Source of the DNA: Margaritifera margaritifera
Taxonomy: Eukaryota > Mollusca > Bivalvia > Unionida > Margaritiferidae
Length of the DNA: 64,000 nt
Assembly (NCBI GenBank): GCA_029931535.1
Contig: JAQPZY010001665.1
Span: forward strand, 613,001 to 677,000
Direction of reading: 5' to 3'
Position 1 is the first letter of the stretch. Every line of letters starts with the position of its first letter. Positions 33,675 through 45,041 of the stretch are shown piece by piece. A program made the translations under genes and the position numbers. Below the pieces are notes generated by a model, which did no database searches, was not told where the DNA came from, and saw nothing but the letters and a program-made list of their open reading frames with translations.

Positions 33675-34226
33675 TTAAATTTAGACAATCTACTTTTATC
33701 AAGCTGGAGAACATTTTGAATAATAAATAATGTAGCCTTATTTATTTATATTAGCAAATAGAAGAAAAAAGTTTAAGAACATTACGACAATTTCAGCAGT
33801 ATTCTGGGTATGTACTTTGTTTCAAATGTTTACAGAATGTAGCAAATGTTGGAGATTTAGCTTGAACTCTAGAGCAGATACAGATGTTTTGTGATTCCAT
33901 GGCCTGGTCAATATATTCATCGCCTGGTCTATATAATCAAAGATTTTATTTGGAAATCTAATATGTATAATTTCTTGTAAGAATTTTGTTGCCCTGAGGT
34001 TAAAGCATACACACACCTGTCTAACCTTTTAAATAAACACATTTTGTATGAAGCCTTAAAAATACTTTAAACCTTTGTATAATGCTGATGTAGCTTGTGT
34101 TTTATCTTGGATTGCACTCTCAAATTAAAACTAAAAATATGTAGTTGGAATTTAAGATACTAATTTTTAAGCAGCTTTTATACATGCCAAAAGTAGAGAA
34201 ATGTTTAAAGGAATTTTTTTTTCAAG

Positions 34227-34377
34227 AAAAGTTCTGATCGCAAAATCGGAAGATTGCTGGAAATGACAATAGTTTCAATTAAAATTTCTCATTTTTGTCG
34301 AGTCTGCCCTGGTGGGAAAGAGGGACATAGCAGTCGTATTTCTGTCACTGATGGCAATGTTGTTGTTCTTGTCAACA
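34227..34377 (+). CDS. Candidate exon c of the unnamed 30-47 kb gene
   Basis: A strong acceptor (AATTTTTTTTTCAAG) precedes an open frame: KSSDRKIGRLLEMTIVSIKI, then SHFCRVCPGGKEGHSSRISV, then TDGNVVVLVN. In phase 0 it can follow the TAT/GTACTT donor at 33,585. Its right end is unsure: ending at AACA/GTTTGT (34,377) gives the phase 1 that the next exon needs, but that donor is weak; TTAAG/GTTTTG (34,387) is stronger but in the wrong phase. The stretch is longer and more protein-like than chance would readily give. No homologue recognised. Confidence 0.4.
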
Positions 34378-34387
34378 GTTTGTTAAG

Positions 34388-34935
34388 GTTTTGATTCAAG
34401 TTTTTTATTTGCACGTATTTCCTGACTTCATGGTCAACATAACCATGTAATGGTCTATATAATCAAATATTTCTCATTGTTAGATTCTCATCCTACTGAG
34501 ACTGAATCATAATGAAACTAACACAATTAATTATGCCACATTATTACCTACCCCTATCACCTTGAGATCAAGGTCACATGGAAAGAAAATTTGCATTAAG
34601 GTTTTTGTTAAATTTTTCATTTGTTTATATTTTCTATAGCCATTGTTGGATTTTGTTCATACTTGGTACGAATCATTATGAAGCTAAGACAGTTTATTCT
34701 GCAACACACTGTTTGCCAGTTTGACTTTGTAGTGAAGGTCATAGTTATAGAAAATTTTGCATTTAGGTTTTGGTTCAAGTTTTATAGCTTACTCATGATT
34801 CCCAAACCTCTTGATGAACTTTGTTCATAGTTTGAATGAATCATCATGAAACATAGACAATTAATTCTGTGACATGCTTGCTTAATCTTTTGACCTTGAG
34901 GTCAAAGGTCACACACTTTGCAGCATTGGTTCAGT
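34388..34935. repeat. Diverged ~190-bp repeats with TGACCTTGAGGTCA core
   Basis: Three worn units share TTGCATTTAGGTTTTGGTTC, GTTCATACTTGGTACGAATC and GACCTTGAGGTCAAAGGTCA. The general type (GACCTTGA-containing repeats) is also seen at 12.4-14.4 kb and 49.2-50.1 kb. Confidence 0.6.
34899..34911 (+). promoter_or_regulatory. Perfect DR1 nuclear-receptor-type motif
   Basis: AGGTCAAAGGTCA is two AGGTCA half-sites spaced by one base, preceded by TGACCTTG so that an inverted arrangement also exists. It lies inside a repeat unit, so it may be a repeat feature and not a gene-specific element. Confidence 0.3.
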
Positions 34936-35118
34936 CATGGGGTCAACATGCAGGCCAATGCATTCTTGTTTACTGTAAACAACATTGTGTCCTCATTAAT
35001 AAGATTAACTGCAAATCATTGTACCGTTGTTGATATAGATAAAATGGATAGTGTATTCAACATTGCGCTAATTAAATGGCAATTAATTGTCAACTGCTTG
35101 TCCATTATATTATTACAG

Positions 35119-35216
35119 GGGCACTAGATGTAGTTACTTGGAATGAGCAGTACCACAAATTGACCACTAGTGACCAGTATGGTCTTATCATTGTAGAGAT
35201 GTTTTACAAAATTAAG
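35119..35216 (+). CDS. Unnamed conserved-looking gene, exon 1 of the phase-consistent series
   Basis: The acceptor is TTATATTATTACAG, the donor ATTAAG/GTATTA. After two bases of a split codon it encodes [20 protein letters not shown] then [12 protein letters not shown] (32 residues) and ends in phase 0. It joins the exon at 42,782 without a frame problem. The protein is not recognised. The segment is helical, with a mix of aromatic and acidic residues, and has no visible catalytic motif. The intron that follows is 7.6 kb and holds most of the mobile-element debris of this locus. Confidence 0.6.
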
Positions 35217-35795
35217 GTATTACAGTGGCTGGGGTATATAGTGTTAACCTTTTCCATCTGTCTGTCTGTCTGTCCATCCATCACAACTTGGTTAAGTTTT
35301 GCGTTTATGCCATTTTAGGCACTGTGGTGTGGCATCCATGTCCCATAAACACATTTATGGTTTGGCTGATATGTGATGGACTGAATGATTTTGCACTTTC
35401 AAAACAAATAACACATCAAATCTAATCTTTAGAAAAAAAATTGTCATTCACAAATGTTTGCCATATCTCTACTGAAATGATGTAAAACGTATACATGTTC
35501 AACCAGTCAAATAAAAGAAAAATATGAATGTCTGATTATTTGTCAATTTGGTGGTGTATATCTGCACGAGATGTGGACAAAGAAATGAGTGAGAAAAAAA
35601 ATCACATAATGCCCTATGCATCCAGTCATCAGTTGTCATCAGTGCTTGCATGTTGCTCATTATCACATAGTTGGTGCACTTTACATGCAGTGTTTGCGGT
35701 TTAATATTTGTGTATGTCACTACGGTAACATATCACTTTATGTGAATCTGATTGGTCGATATAAGGCCACAAAATTCTTGTGCATTATTCTCATT
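35217..35795 (+). other. Intronic sequence without recognised features
   Basis: Several short frames overlap here but none has recognisable content. It contains a short TCTG repeat at about 35,258. Confidence 0.4.
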
Positions 35796-35817
35796 ACTGA
35801 TTAGGTGTGACCATGGG

Positions 35818-36190
35818 AATTGTCCTTGTCCTGCCTTCTGGAACCTTTTTTACTATTACTATCAACAATATGGTAACCAGTTTTCCAATGGACATTGGGG
35901 AAAAATTGTTACATAGGTTGGAATATGGCCAGTTTACCTTATGTAGAATCTCTGAAGGCCAAACTAAAACTAGAACAAGAGTACATTGTTGCTATCCTGG
36001 GGTGTGGGTCTTGCACCACTACCACAGGACAATCATGGTTTAAATGTCAACCTGTAGGAGTAAATAAACTCACCTCTATTATAAAAAGAATGTCGACATA
36101 TACTTGCCTCCCAGATGACAGAAAGTTATCTAACCACATAATTATTCCAAATCAAATAATGCAAATATCTGGTCACATAAAAGACTAAAT
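35818..36190 (+). pseudogene. Crypton/DUF3504-type tyrosine recombinase remnant
   Basis: The frame from 35,895 contains VESLKAKLKLEQEYIVAILG, then GVNKLTSIIKRM, then LPDDRKLSNH, then PNQIMQISGHIKD. The last part, a Ser-Asn-His block followed by PPNQIxQxSGH, is the C-terminal core of the DUF3504 tyrosine recombinases encoded by Crypton elements (related to domesticated KCTD1/ZMYM-type domains). Between LSNH and PNQIMQ the segment that should carry a catalytic Arg is deleted, so it is dead. It lies in the intron, in the same orientation as the host gene. Upstream frames (35,818-35,900) may be its shifted N-terminal side. Confidence 0.5.
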
Positions 36191-36379
36191 CCAGAATCAC
36201 TATAGTCTAGATTTATAGTACAATTTCTACATACAGTAATCATCAGTTGCAATCAATACTTTCACAAATCTGCTCATTACATTGATAATATGAATCTTAA
36301 AAGTGTTATCCTCATCCATGATTAACTTTGTATCAAGTATATGAATCAGCTTTTTATGCTCGTGAGAGGGGGTCAGGAA

Positions 36380-37900
36380 TTATAACTTGGAGACATTTTG
36401 GTTACATATTTTGTTTAAAGCGTTTTTATTTCTGTAGCATTTGAAGTGTGTATGTGTTGGTGAGTCTGTTGACAACTTGTGTTCAAATTTATTCCAGCAC
36501 TTGTATCTCAGTAACCACTTACTGAATTCACACCATATTTTCAATATAATATCATCACATACTCTTCTTTCAATAACCCTTTTGTCCAAGGATGGGGCCA
36601 TGGGGTCAAGAATTACACGTGTAATGGGCAGATGGGGGTACATTCTGGTTACAGGTTTTCCCAGCACTTGTAGCTCAGTAGCCCATTAGTTGATTCATAT
36701 TTGCAACATAATATCATCACATATTTCCCTTCTTTCAGTACCACTGCTAGGACCAGGGTGGGGCCTTGGAGGTAAATAATTGTAATTTGTGCACATTTTT
36801 GGTAAAGAATTTTCCATCACTTATATTGCATAACCCCATTACCAATTCACTTATATTTCAAAGATCATATCATCACATACTTCCCTTCTCTCAGTACCAC
36901 TCCTGTCTCTGGATTCTGCCTTTGAGTGTGGCCATGCAATCAAGAATTATATTGGCATACAGTTTGCTTAAAGTTTTTTTGCAGCACTTATAGCTCAATA
37001 AACTCTTATCCAATGGACTTCATATTTGGAATATAATATCATTACATAAGTCTAGCGCGTGGTGTGGCCATGGGATCAGAAATTATATTTGGGACATATT
37101 TTGCTTAAAGTTTTTTCCAGCATTTGTAGCTCAATAACCGCCTACCCATTTGACTTCATGTTTGAAATATAATATCAATGCATACACCTAGCACCTGGGT
37201 GTGGCCATTGGGTCAGTAATTATAATGGTAACACGTTTTGTTTAAAGTTTGTTTTCATCATTTATATTTTGATAACTCTTTTGCCACTTCACTTTGGTTT
37301 TGAAACATAACATCATTACATACACACTTTCTCTCAATACCGATCATGTCTCTAGGTTCCACCCCTACATAGTATGATGAGGTGAAGAATTATATTATAT
37401 TGGGGACACATTCTGGTTAAAGTTGATTACAAATATTTTTGCCAGTATTTGTATCTCAGTAAGCTGATTAACTTGAAATTTTATGCTTGGTATATAATTT
37501 TATCTCCTTCTATCAGCATCACTCCTGTCTGTGAGCAATGGTTACAGGGTTAAGATTTCTAAGTGGGACATCACACACTGACCTTATGGATTTTAACTAC
37601 TCCTACCCATGGGAAAAGCCCATGGGTGGGGCCATGGGGTCAGTATGAAAGATACCTTTTGGTGAAAGTTTTGATTTCACCTTTTGTGTTTGAATTTACA
37701 TCGTATCTAATTTGCTACAAATCTTGAATATTATATGATTCCAAATTTTGATTTCTCCCTATACTGTTTTTCCCGCTGGTTTATGTCCCTGGATGGGTCC
37801 ATGGGTTTAGGAAGTAAGACACCATTTTTTACCTTCTAATATTTAAATAATTCCTCAGAACTCGGTTCACTTCATAGCTGGAATGTTAGATGATACCATA
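36380..37900. repeat. ~150-bp satellite (CACTTGTAGCTCAGTAACC...AATATAATATCATCACATA)
   Basis: Seven clear and a few worn units carry, in order, CACTTnTAGCTCAnTAACC, TTCATATTTGnAATATAATA, TCATCACATACTTCCCTTCT, CTCAGTACCACTCCTGTCTC, GGGTGTGGCCATGGGGTCA and AAGAATTATATTGGnACA. The starts near 36,500, 36,667, 36,820, 36,982, 37,122, 37,258 and 37,446 give a period of 135-190 bp. The minus frame at 36,380-36,667 is not a gene. Confidence 0.85.
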
Positions 37901-38089
37901 TATCCCTTTTTCCCAGTCCCCCTCCCCCCAATACAGTTTTACGTTTCACCTTGTAAGACTCCAGTTCTTGGATTATGCCATTGGGAAGAGCCATAAGATA
38001 AAAAAGAATTAGACTTAATTTGTTGTTTTTTTTGCGGGGGTGGGTGTGTCATCAAATGTACATTCCATTTAGAAAATATAACATTGTGA

Positions 38090-38280
38090 TATACTTCCTT
38101 TTCTTCCTGTGGCATTCCAGCCCTTGGACCATGCCCCTGGTTGGGGACCTGGGTAATGGAGTTATACCACTTGGACTATGCCCCTGGTTGGGGCCATGGA
38201 TAATGGGGTTATGCCCCTATGGACTTTATCCCTGTTTGGGGTCATATATAATGGGGTTATGCCATTTGGACTATACTCCT
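38090..38280. repeat. ~47-bp minisatellite, left block
   Basis: Units read GGACTATGCCCCTGGTTGGG then GCCATGGATAATGGGGTTAT then GCC. The array stops exactly where the TIR element begins at 38,281 and resumes at 42,104. Confidence 0.85.
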
Positions 38281-38337
38281 GTAGTCCAGTAAATTTACTC
38301 AAAATAGAGGCTTGACCCAGGACAAATTGCAACAGAA
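38281..38337 (+). repeat. Left terminal inverted repeat
   Basis: The first 13 bases (GTAGTCCAGTAAA) are the perfect reverse complement of 42,091-42,103. The 26-base inner block matches with one mismatch. Confidence 0.8.
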
Positions 38338-38589
38338 TTTACTTTGATCGCATGATGCTTGGGAAGGTCTATAGAACTATATATAAAAAGTCCCCAAAAA
38401 TCTAATGATGGATAATTAAATTAAAAATGGAATTAATGAATGAACTAATTAATTACGCTCATTTTTCGTGTTTGCGCTAATAACTTGAAAACCATGATAG
38501 GTACATGGTCATATAATACAACATTTAGGAGCTATTCTTACACTCTTTTCCTTGATATGTATGACAATATGAACAACCGTTAATACACC

Positions 38590-41500
38590 AGTCGAAATTG
38601 TATCGATATCTTCTTGAAAATCACCATCTTCTTCTTTCAATGTTGGATGTGGGGAGTTGAAACAGGTTGTCCCTCTACAATGTCCATAGGCTGTTGAACA
38701 TTCTAAATTTTGTTTTTTACACTACATCTCAAGGTACTATAATCTGTTTGGCAGTTACATCGTACTATCTGCAGAAGTTTCTTTGGTGCTGGAAGTAAAT
38801 TAGTCATCTTATATACCACCCCACTCTCATCAATTTTCCAACCCCATTCTACTGGATTTAAATATGTAAGACGCATCCACTGATGGACTTGATAATAGAC
38901 TCTTAAACTGTATACTTTGCTTCAGCAGCAGGTGGTTGTAAATTATGTGGATGAACAAAAGCGCTACTGTTTGCAACTTTCTCACAAAACGTGTCATAAC
39001 GGAGACTTCCAGTCAGTCTCTGAATTGTCCACTGAACATGCAAACAAAGGTCTTTTCCCCTACGGTAATGACATCGTCTGTACTGGCATGTGGCACATTA
39101 TAGGTTGGAATCAGACCTTGAAACTTTACATAATGTTGTACCTTTTGTAGATCGACATGTTTTCCTATTCCAAACATTGTGGATGTTGTGTCCAATCCAA
39201 GGAGTGCACAAATTGGGAGTACTAAGGTACACAGTTTTTGTCCAAGTGTTTCCTTTACAGCTTTAATGTTCCAGACTTTTGCTTTTCTTATTAAACTTAG
39301 TTTTTGCTCAGACCTGACGAAGATTCTAGGAGTGGTAAGGTCAGCATAATGCTTTACTATAACAACAGTTCTCTTCACATTGGTACTTTCGACAGCGGTA
39401 AATACTATGAGGAGATCAGGATCTCCTTTTGCATTACAATTAACGCAACCACTCTTAGGTAATTTATCCATTAAGCAAATTTATGAAGCGTTGCTTGTAT
39501 TCTTGATATTAAAAAACTATTCTTTCTTGCTTCATAACATCATATCGGTTGAGAAATTGACTGTGGCACGAGTTATACCATTTGCACTTCTGTTATGTAT
39601 CAAATATTTGACCGATGTTTATGACCATGGCAGGTATCCTAATAAACTCAGCAGTCTATTATATTTTATTTTCTTGCAGGCAAGTGCTATTGCCATGACT
39701 GTGATATATCAACTTGATACAGCTAGAACCATTCTACAGAGTATTCTGTAATTTTCTTAGATTCAGTATAAATAATATAAATTGATCCCATTTTTGTTGA
39801 GCATATAGTTGGCAGTTAATGAAACAAAGGTATTATTTTTCCATTGGTGAAGATGGCATCATTTACCCCATCATCTCTAGTATGAGATTTGACAACATAT
39901 TTTGCGAGATTGTAAGTACTAATTCTGTGAGATGTGATTTTGTTCCAAAGATCAACCATCTCATATGTGTATACTAATGCAACATAAAAACAAATTGTCC
40001 ATCAGGTTTCACTTTTACGTATTTTTATAACTTGCGTATTGCGTGGTATATGCACACAGTAATTTCTGGTCCGTGTTTTTTCACTTCATCTACATGCAGA
40101 TCTCCCTAGATATAATGTGGTAGCTGGGTGTATAATTGCTAACCACCTTATATATCGAACTGTGGTATAGCACGATTGATTGAAATTTCAGTGATTGCAT
40201 GTATGTGTGTCAGAATGGGGGGGGGGGGGAATAAACAAAATCACAGTCAGACATACAGTACATGCATACTTTTAGGTTATTGAAATATATTTTTATCGTT
40301 TTGGTCATGGGGTCCATATTAGTACCACATTATATCTTGAATTGAATTATAATAAAGAATGTTTTATTCTTGCTGACATTACATATAGATTATGTCCAGA
40401 GGTGGAAAATTAAGGAAGCATCACTGAAAGAGAACTCAGGTGCAGTTGCCAATTGCCCAGCTTTAATACAACGACCGAGGATATCCAACATATACATGTG
40501 TTCTATCCATAGCTTGGCAGTTCTGCTTTGTTGGTTGCGTTTTGCATCTTCTAATTTACGATCAATTCTCTGAAAAGTATCAGAAATTAGAGCATCTTCC
40601 TACTTGGTTTCATGACTTTGTTGTAGATTCCTCCAATGTTGATCATGTCTTGGTCAATATCAGCATATGTTTCTATATTCTCGGACTGATTATGACTTTC
40701 TCTAGCTTCCTTTGTAAATATTACCATATCAGAGGTCGTGTCACTATTGTGCTCTTCATTGGTTCCAAACGCAGATTCATTGTTTTTTGCCACTTGATGA
40801 TCCACATTAGGTAAAGTCACCTCGAAAGTATTATAAACAAGCAATGCATGAAGCACGGTGTCCACAAGAAAATGCGCATGAATACCTTTTGCCATGGCCC
40901 TTCCACTTAATATCTGTCCAACTTCAGTATTGGCATATACATCTTCTAGAACTTCATGCAAACCAGAGCCTGCCATGATGTGTCCAATGTTTCCAAGAAA
41001 GGTCATAATAATATGCAGACCACTTAACCTCAAAATCAATGTCTCTAATTTCATCTTCATTTCCGTCTTCTAGTTTGATTATCTTTGCCTTTCACCAAAG
41101 GGTCTAGTCAAAGGTCAGAACGGGTACAAAGCTGTATTTTCGTCCTTTGATCACAAAGAAATTTTATGGTTGAGTTGATACATGACATATCATTTGAATC
41201 CATATCTATCATGACTAAAATACAACTAATAACTTGCCAGGGTACTCTCCTTCGTGAACTGCCTGCATCATACAGGACCGTAAAGACCGAGGGGATTTGA
41301 GAGGCCATGTTACTGTCCACAAAAGATCAAACGTTGATGTGGGGTCTGTTGCATTTACATCCTTCGGTGCCTAGTAGATCAACTTATCTGTCATGCTACT
41401 GTCCTTCCTGTAGAAATGGATATATTGTTTTTTTTCTCACCCCACTGTATGTCCCTTGCAGTCACTTGTACTTTGGGATAGATTTTTTGCTTTTTGTCCC

Positions 41501-41700
41501 TGGTGTTAAGGCAGCTATTATACCAATTTAATGGAATGCGTTCTCACCATCCAATATTACATATTACTAGATTATGGTCCACATTATCGCCTATAAGTTG
41601 CACGAAACGCCCTCTTGTATATCCAGGTAGTTCAGTAAAGTGACAAACTGCTGCACTATGTTCAAACCTTTGAACTTCTACCTAATAACAAAAACATTCT
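38590..41700 (-). pseudogene. Degenerate gene of an uncharacterised transposon-borne protein family
   Basis: From right to left on the minus strand, pieces of one long protein occur in order. GDNVDHNLVICN lies at about 41,570-41,605. LSGLHIIMTFLGNIGHIMAG, then GLHEVLEDVYANTEVGQILS and AMAKGIHAHFLVDT lie at about 40,860-41,030. KVWNIKAVKETLGQKLCTLV, then CALLGLDTTSTMFGIGKHVD lie at about 39,140-39,270. A Trp-rich stretch (PVEWGWKID) and a Cys-rich end (CNCQTDYSTLRC, then after a shift LECSTAYGHCRGTTC) lie at 38,640-38,890. I recognise this as a family of long uncharacterised proteins abundant in cnidarian and mollusc genomes, usually with GCDTTS where this copy has GLDTTS. Stops and several frameshifts show decay. 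Its position between TIRs suggests that it is the element's own gene, possibly a transposase. No catalytic triad could be assigned. Confidence 0.6.
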
Positions 41701-42055
41701 TGGTATTGCAATTGAAACAAGAGTGAAACACAAGAAAGCAATCATCATTAAAAACATTTTAATAGCGTTTTAAGGTAAAAACGAAACACATTGTCATAAC
41801 TGTGACAACTGGAATGCTACGAACAGAATATAAACTGTATTGGAAAGTTAATGAAATGAAATTTGAAATGATGTATCACACAATATATTGTGTTCGATGT
41901 ATCTTTCACAAACTGCATTATTAATATAACAGTGACCAATACTTTATTAGTTAATTATGTGCGTTAATTAACTAATTGTCCCACCATGGGACTTTAGGGG
42001 ATTTTTTTATATGTGAATCCATACAGCCTTCCAACTTAAATGCAACTGCTTTCAT

Positions 42056-42103
42056 TTCTGTTGCAATTAGTCCTGGGTCAAACCCCTTTTTTTACTGGAC
42101 TAC
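42056..42103 (-). repeat. Right terminal inverted repeat
   Basis: Reverse complement partner of 38,281-38,337, about 9 bases shorter in the variable middle. Confidence 0.8.
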
Positions 42104-42400
42104 TAGTTGGGTCCATGGATAATAGGTTTATGCCACGTGAACTCTGATCCTGCTTGGAGCTAAGAGTAATGGGGTTATGCCATGTGGACTATGAACATGC
42201 TTGGGGCCCTCAGTAAAGGGGTTATGCCATTTGAACTATGACCCTGGTTGGGTTGGGGCTGTGAGTAATGCGGTTACACCATTTGCACTATGACCCTAGA
42301 TAGGGCCATGGATAATGGGGTTATGCCATTTTGGACTATGAATGCCCCTTGATGGGGCCATGCCACTTGGTATATCAACAAATTGCCTCGGGGTCATATC
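42104..42400. repeat. ~47-bp minisatellite, right block
   Basis: Six units of the same family as 38,090-38,280 continue in the same orientation (GGGGTTATGCCA, GGACTATG, GGGGCCATGGATAAT). Confidence 0.85.
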
Positions 42401-42781
42401 ATGTGTTTCTTTAAACAAAATTCATGTTTTCTATGACTTTTCAGTTGTTGAATTATGAGGTAACACTTCTTGTTTATTCAGTAAATGCACGGAGAATGTT
42501 TGATAAATGAGCCAAATTTATCTTTTTCTATTTAAGTACTTGATATGAATAGATCAACAACAGGAACAAGTCTGACATGAATATCATGACTTGGAATGCT
42601 GATGGTCAAAAGATCTGCATTGTGTATGAAAATGGTAAAATTGGTTTTGTAGTCATCCACATTTAGATTCCATGTGAAAGTTTTGCGTTGAAGTATTTGC
42701 AAGTCAGATTTTGGGTGGAGATGATACAGCATTGCTTGGGTCACTGTTGAGAAACTGCCTTCTATATAACTTCTGTTTTAG

Positions 42782-42856
42782 ATGGGGGATAGTGTATATG
42801 ACTTCTTTGCAATTACCAGACCAATGGCTAAGAAAATTCTTTATGAGTTAGATCAG
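42782..42856 (+). CDS. Unnamed gene, exon 2 of the phase-consistent series
   Basis: Acceptor TTCTGTTTTAG, donor GATCAG/GTCATA. It is exactly 25 codons in phase 0: MGDSVYDFFAITRPMAKKIL then YELDQ. The initial ATG is an ordinary internal Met, because the previous exon also ends in phase 0 and flows into it. Residue use suggests an amphipathic helix. No family recognised. Confidence 0.65.
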
Positions 42857-43184
42857 GTCATATTAACAGTTTTTATTGTCACAGAACTGTGTGCACAAGT
42901 TTCCATTGTATTATAATGTAAATATAGTATGGGTACCATTGACAAATATGGTACTACCCATGGATGTATGTTTTAGTTCTGATGAATGATTGTAACATTG
43001 TTAGTTTAATCACTGGGGCATATGACTTATTGTGTCATGTGCAAAATGTTGGCAGGAAGAATTCATTTAACTCGTATTTCTGTCTGTGGTTGTATAAAGA
43101 GTGCTATTTTTTCTATACAGTTACACTGAACTGATGCTTTGTCAGGAAGCTGTCTTCTTCACGATAGTAATCTTTCTTTTGCAG

Positions 43185-43273
43185 AGTGGACTCCAAAACA
43201 TTGGTGAAATTATTCGTGTTGACCTGGTTCAGAGATATCAAGAGTTCCTGCTCCAACTTGTGTCTGCACAGAA
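43185..43273 (+). CDS. Unnamed gene, exon 3 of the phase-consistent series
   Basis: A strong acceptor (TTTCTTTTGCAG) opens SGLQNIGEIIRVDLVQRYQE then FLLQLVSAQ. The donor CAGAA/GTGAGG leaves phase 2. If unspliced, the frame would end one codon later at AAG TGA, so the donor decides whether this is a terminal exon. The next exon supplies the one base needed (AA+C, Asn) and stays open, which favours splicing. The helix is heptad-like and could be a coiled coil. Confidence 0.65.
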
Positions 43274-43330
43274 GTGAGGTTCACATCGGGTCCTTCAGCA
43301 TAAAGATAGGAATGTAATAAATGCGATCAT

Positions 43331-43876
43331 TCCTTGTGTGTACTCTATTAAAGTGAAATATGAATACTTCATGTCATTGTGTGTACTCTATTATAGTGAA
43401 ATGTGAATACTTCATGTCCTTGTGTGTACTCTATTATAGTGAAATATGAATACTTCATGTCCTTGTGTGTACTCTATTATAGTGAAATATGAATACTTCA
43501 TGTCCTTGTGTGTACTCTATTATAGTGAAATATGAATACTTCATGTCCTTCTGTGTACCCTATTATAGTGAAATATGAATACTTCATGTCCTTGTGTGTA
43601 CCCTGTTATAGTGAAATATGAATACTTCATGTCCTTGTGTGTACCCTATTATAGTGAAATGTGAATATGTCATGTCCTTGTGTGTACCCTATTATAGTGA
43701 AATGTGAATACTTCATGTCCTTGTGTGTACCCTATTATAGTGAAATATGAATACTTCATGTCCTTGTGTGTACCCTATTATAGTGAAATATGAATACTTC
43801 ATGTCCTTGTGTGTACCCTATTATAGTGAAATATGAATACTTCATGGCCTTGTGTGTAAGCTATTATAGTGAAATA
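43331..43876. repeat. 43-bp minisatellite (TCCTTGTGTGTACnCTATTATAGTGAAA)
   Basis: About 12.7 copies at roughly 95% identity start 57 bases after the exon-3 donor. Variants differ by CTCTATT/CCCTATT and ATATGAAT/GTGAAT, and form two sub-blocks. Confidence 0.95.
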
Positions 43877-44940
43877 CGATGATGTTTTTGTCCTTGGTTA
43901 GTTGGTATATTTTCAATATTTTCATTTTCATGAATAATATGGTATCACAACTTCACGTCCATTTATGATCGGTATATTTCATATATTCATATGTTTGTGA
44001 ACGTTACACTTTAATAGATTTATGTCATGTGTGAATATCATATCATCATAATTCCCTACATCAACATAGACTCACAATTTCATTAAATGAACAGAACAGT
44101 TTCATATATGTTAAGTACAGAATATTATTATACATATTATATGCTGTATACCCAGCTGAGCAACATGTGGAAATTCTCAATACACAATTTGGAATTCAGC
44201 AGATCACTGAAATAGCAGTATGCAGATTAACTGTATACATCGTAAATAAATATGTCATTTCATAGCTGGCCTTTATCTCTTCGCTAATCCAAAACTCACT
44301 ACATCTTTGTGTGACTTGTTTACAGTTTTGTATAGAATATGTAGGAAATACTTTTTTTCTCAATGGTGTTAGCAGAAACACATCACTCCATTAAAAGCTC
44401 AACACCATAATAGCTAACTTTCTTCTTTGTCTCCTTGAAGAGATGAAGTTACATCCAACACTGTAACATGCTATCTTTTCACGGCCTCACCAAGGAAAGG
44501 AGGTTATAGACCAAATCAAAGACCACTCAGACCTTCTGGCAAACTTTGATTTGTCTAGACCAAAGGCTTTGACTATGTCCAAAATGAAATCTATCATGTG
44601 TTCTAACATGGCTGAATAAAGCACCTTTTGAACCTATATCTAGAATCTCCTTTACGTGCCTCACGTACAAAACCTACTAGCTGCAGGCAGAACCTGGTAA
44701 GAATATTGAGATCGTGTTTATTTCTGCCACTGAGAAAAGAAAAGGACGATAACTCAGCTCGAGCTCTGTTCTGGGTGCAGTTGGTTATTCGCTCTGTGTA
44801 TAAAGAACTAACCCAAGATCATGAGTATCAGCTCTAAATAATATGCACATTTCTACTATTGCAGTGGGGTCATAATTAAAGCTTCTCAAAGGCAAATCAA
44901 AAGCTTTCCACAGTTGGTTCTTTAGCAGCAACAACAAAGA

Positions 44941-44957
44941 AAGAGAGAGAGAGAGAG

Positions 44958-45040
<83 letters not shown>
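44941..45040. repeat. (GA)n microsatellite
   Basis: About fifty GA dinucleotides with two interruptions (AAC, AAA). The minus-strand Ser/Leu frames are artefacts. Confidence 0.95.

Positions 45041-45041
<1 letters not shown>

Larger units (their letters stand above)
38281..42103. mobile_element. 3.8-kb DNA element with terminal inverted repeats
   Basis: Both ends read GTAGTCCAGTAAA inwards. After a short variable piece both continue TTGACCCAGGAC, one base, AATTGCAACAGAA, giving inverted repeats of about 48-57 bp (38,281-38,337 and 42,056-42,103). Weaker inverted similarity continues inside (CTAATTAATTACGCTCAT against TAGTTAATTAACGCACAT). The element carries one degenerate minus-strand gene and sits inside a ~47-bp minisatellite that continues on both sides, which fixes its limits independently. 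No clean target duplication is visible, partly because the minisatellite units at the junction differ. I cannot match it to a named transposon superfamily. Confidence 0.75.

Noticed and set aside
43185..43278. Exon at 43,185 as the terminal exon, with stop at AAG TGA
   Set aside because: A consensus donor (AA/GTGAGG) overlaps the stop, and the next exon continues in the matching phase. The terminal reading cannot be excluded as an alternative isoform.
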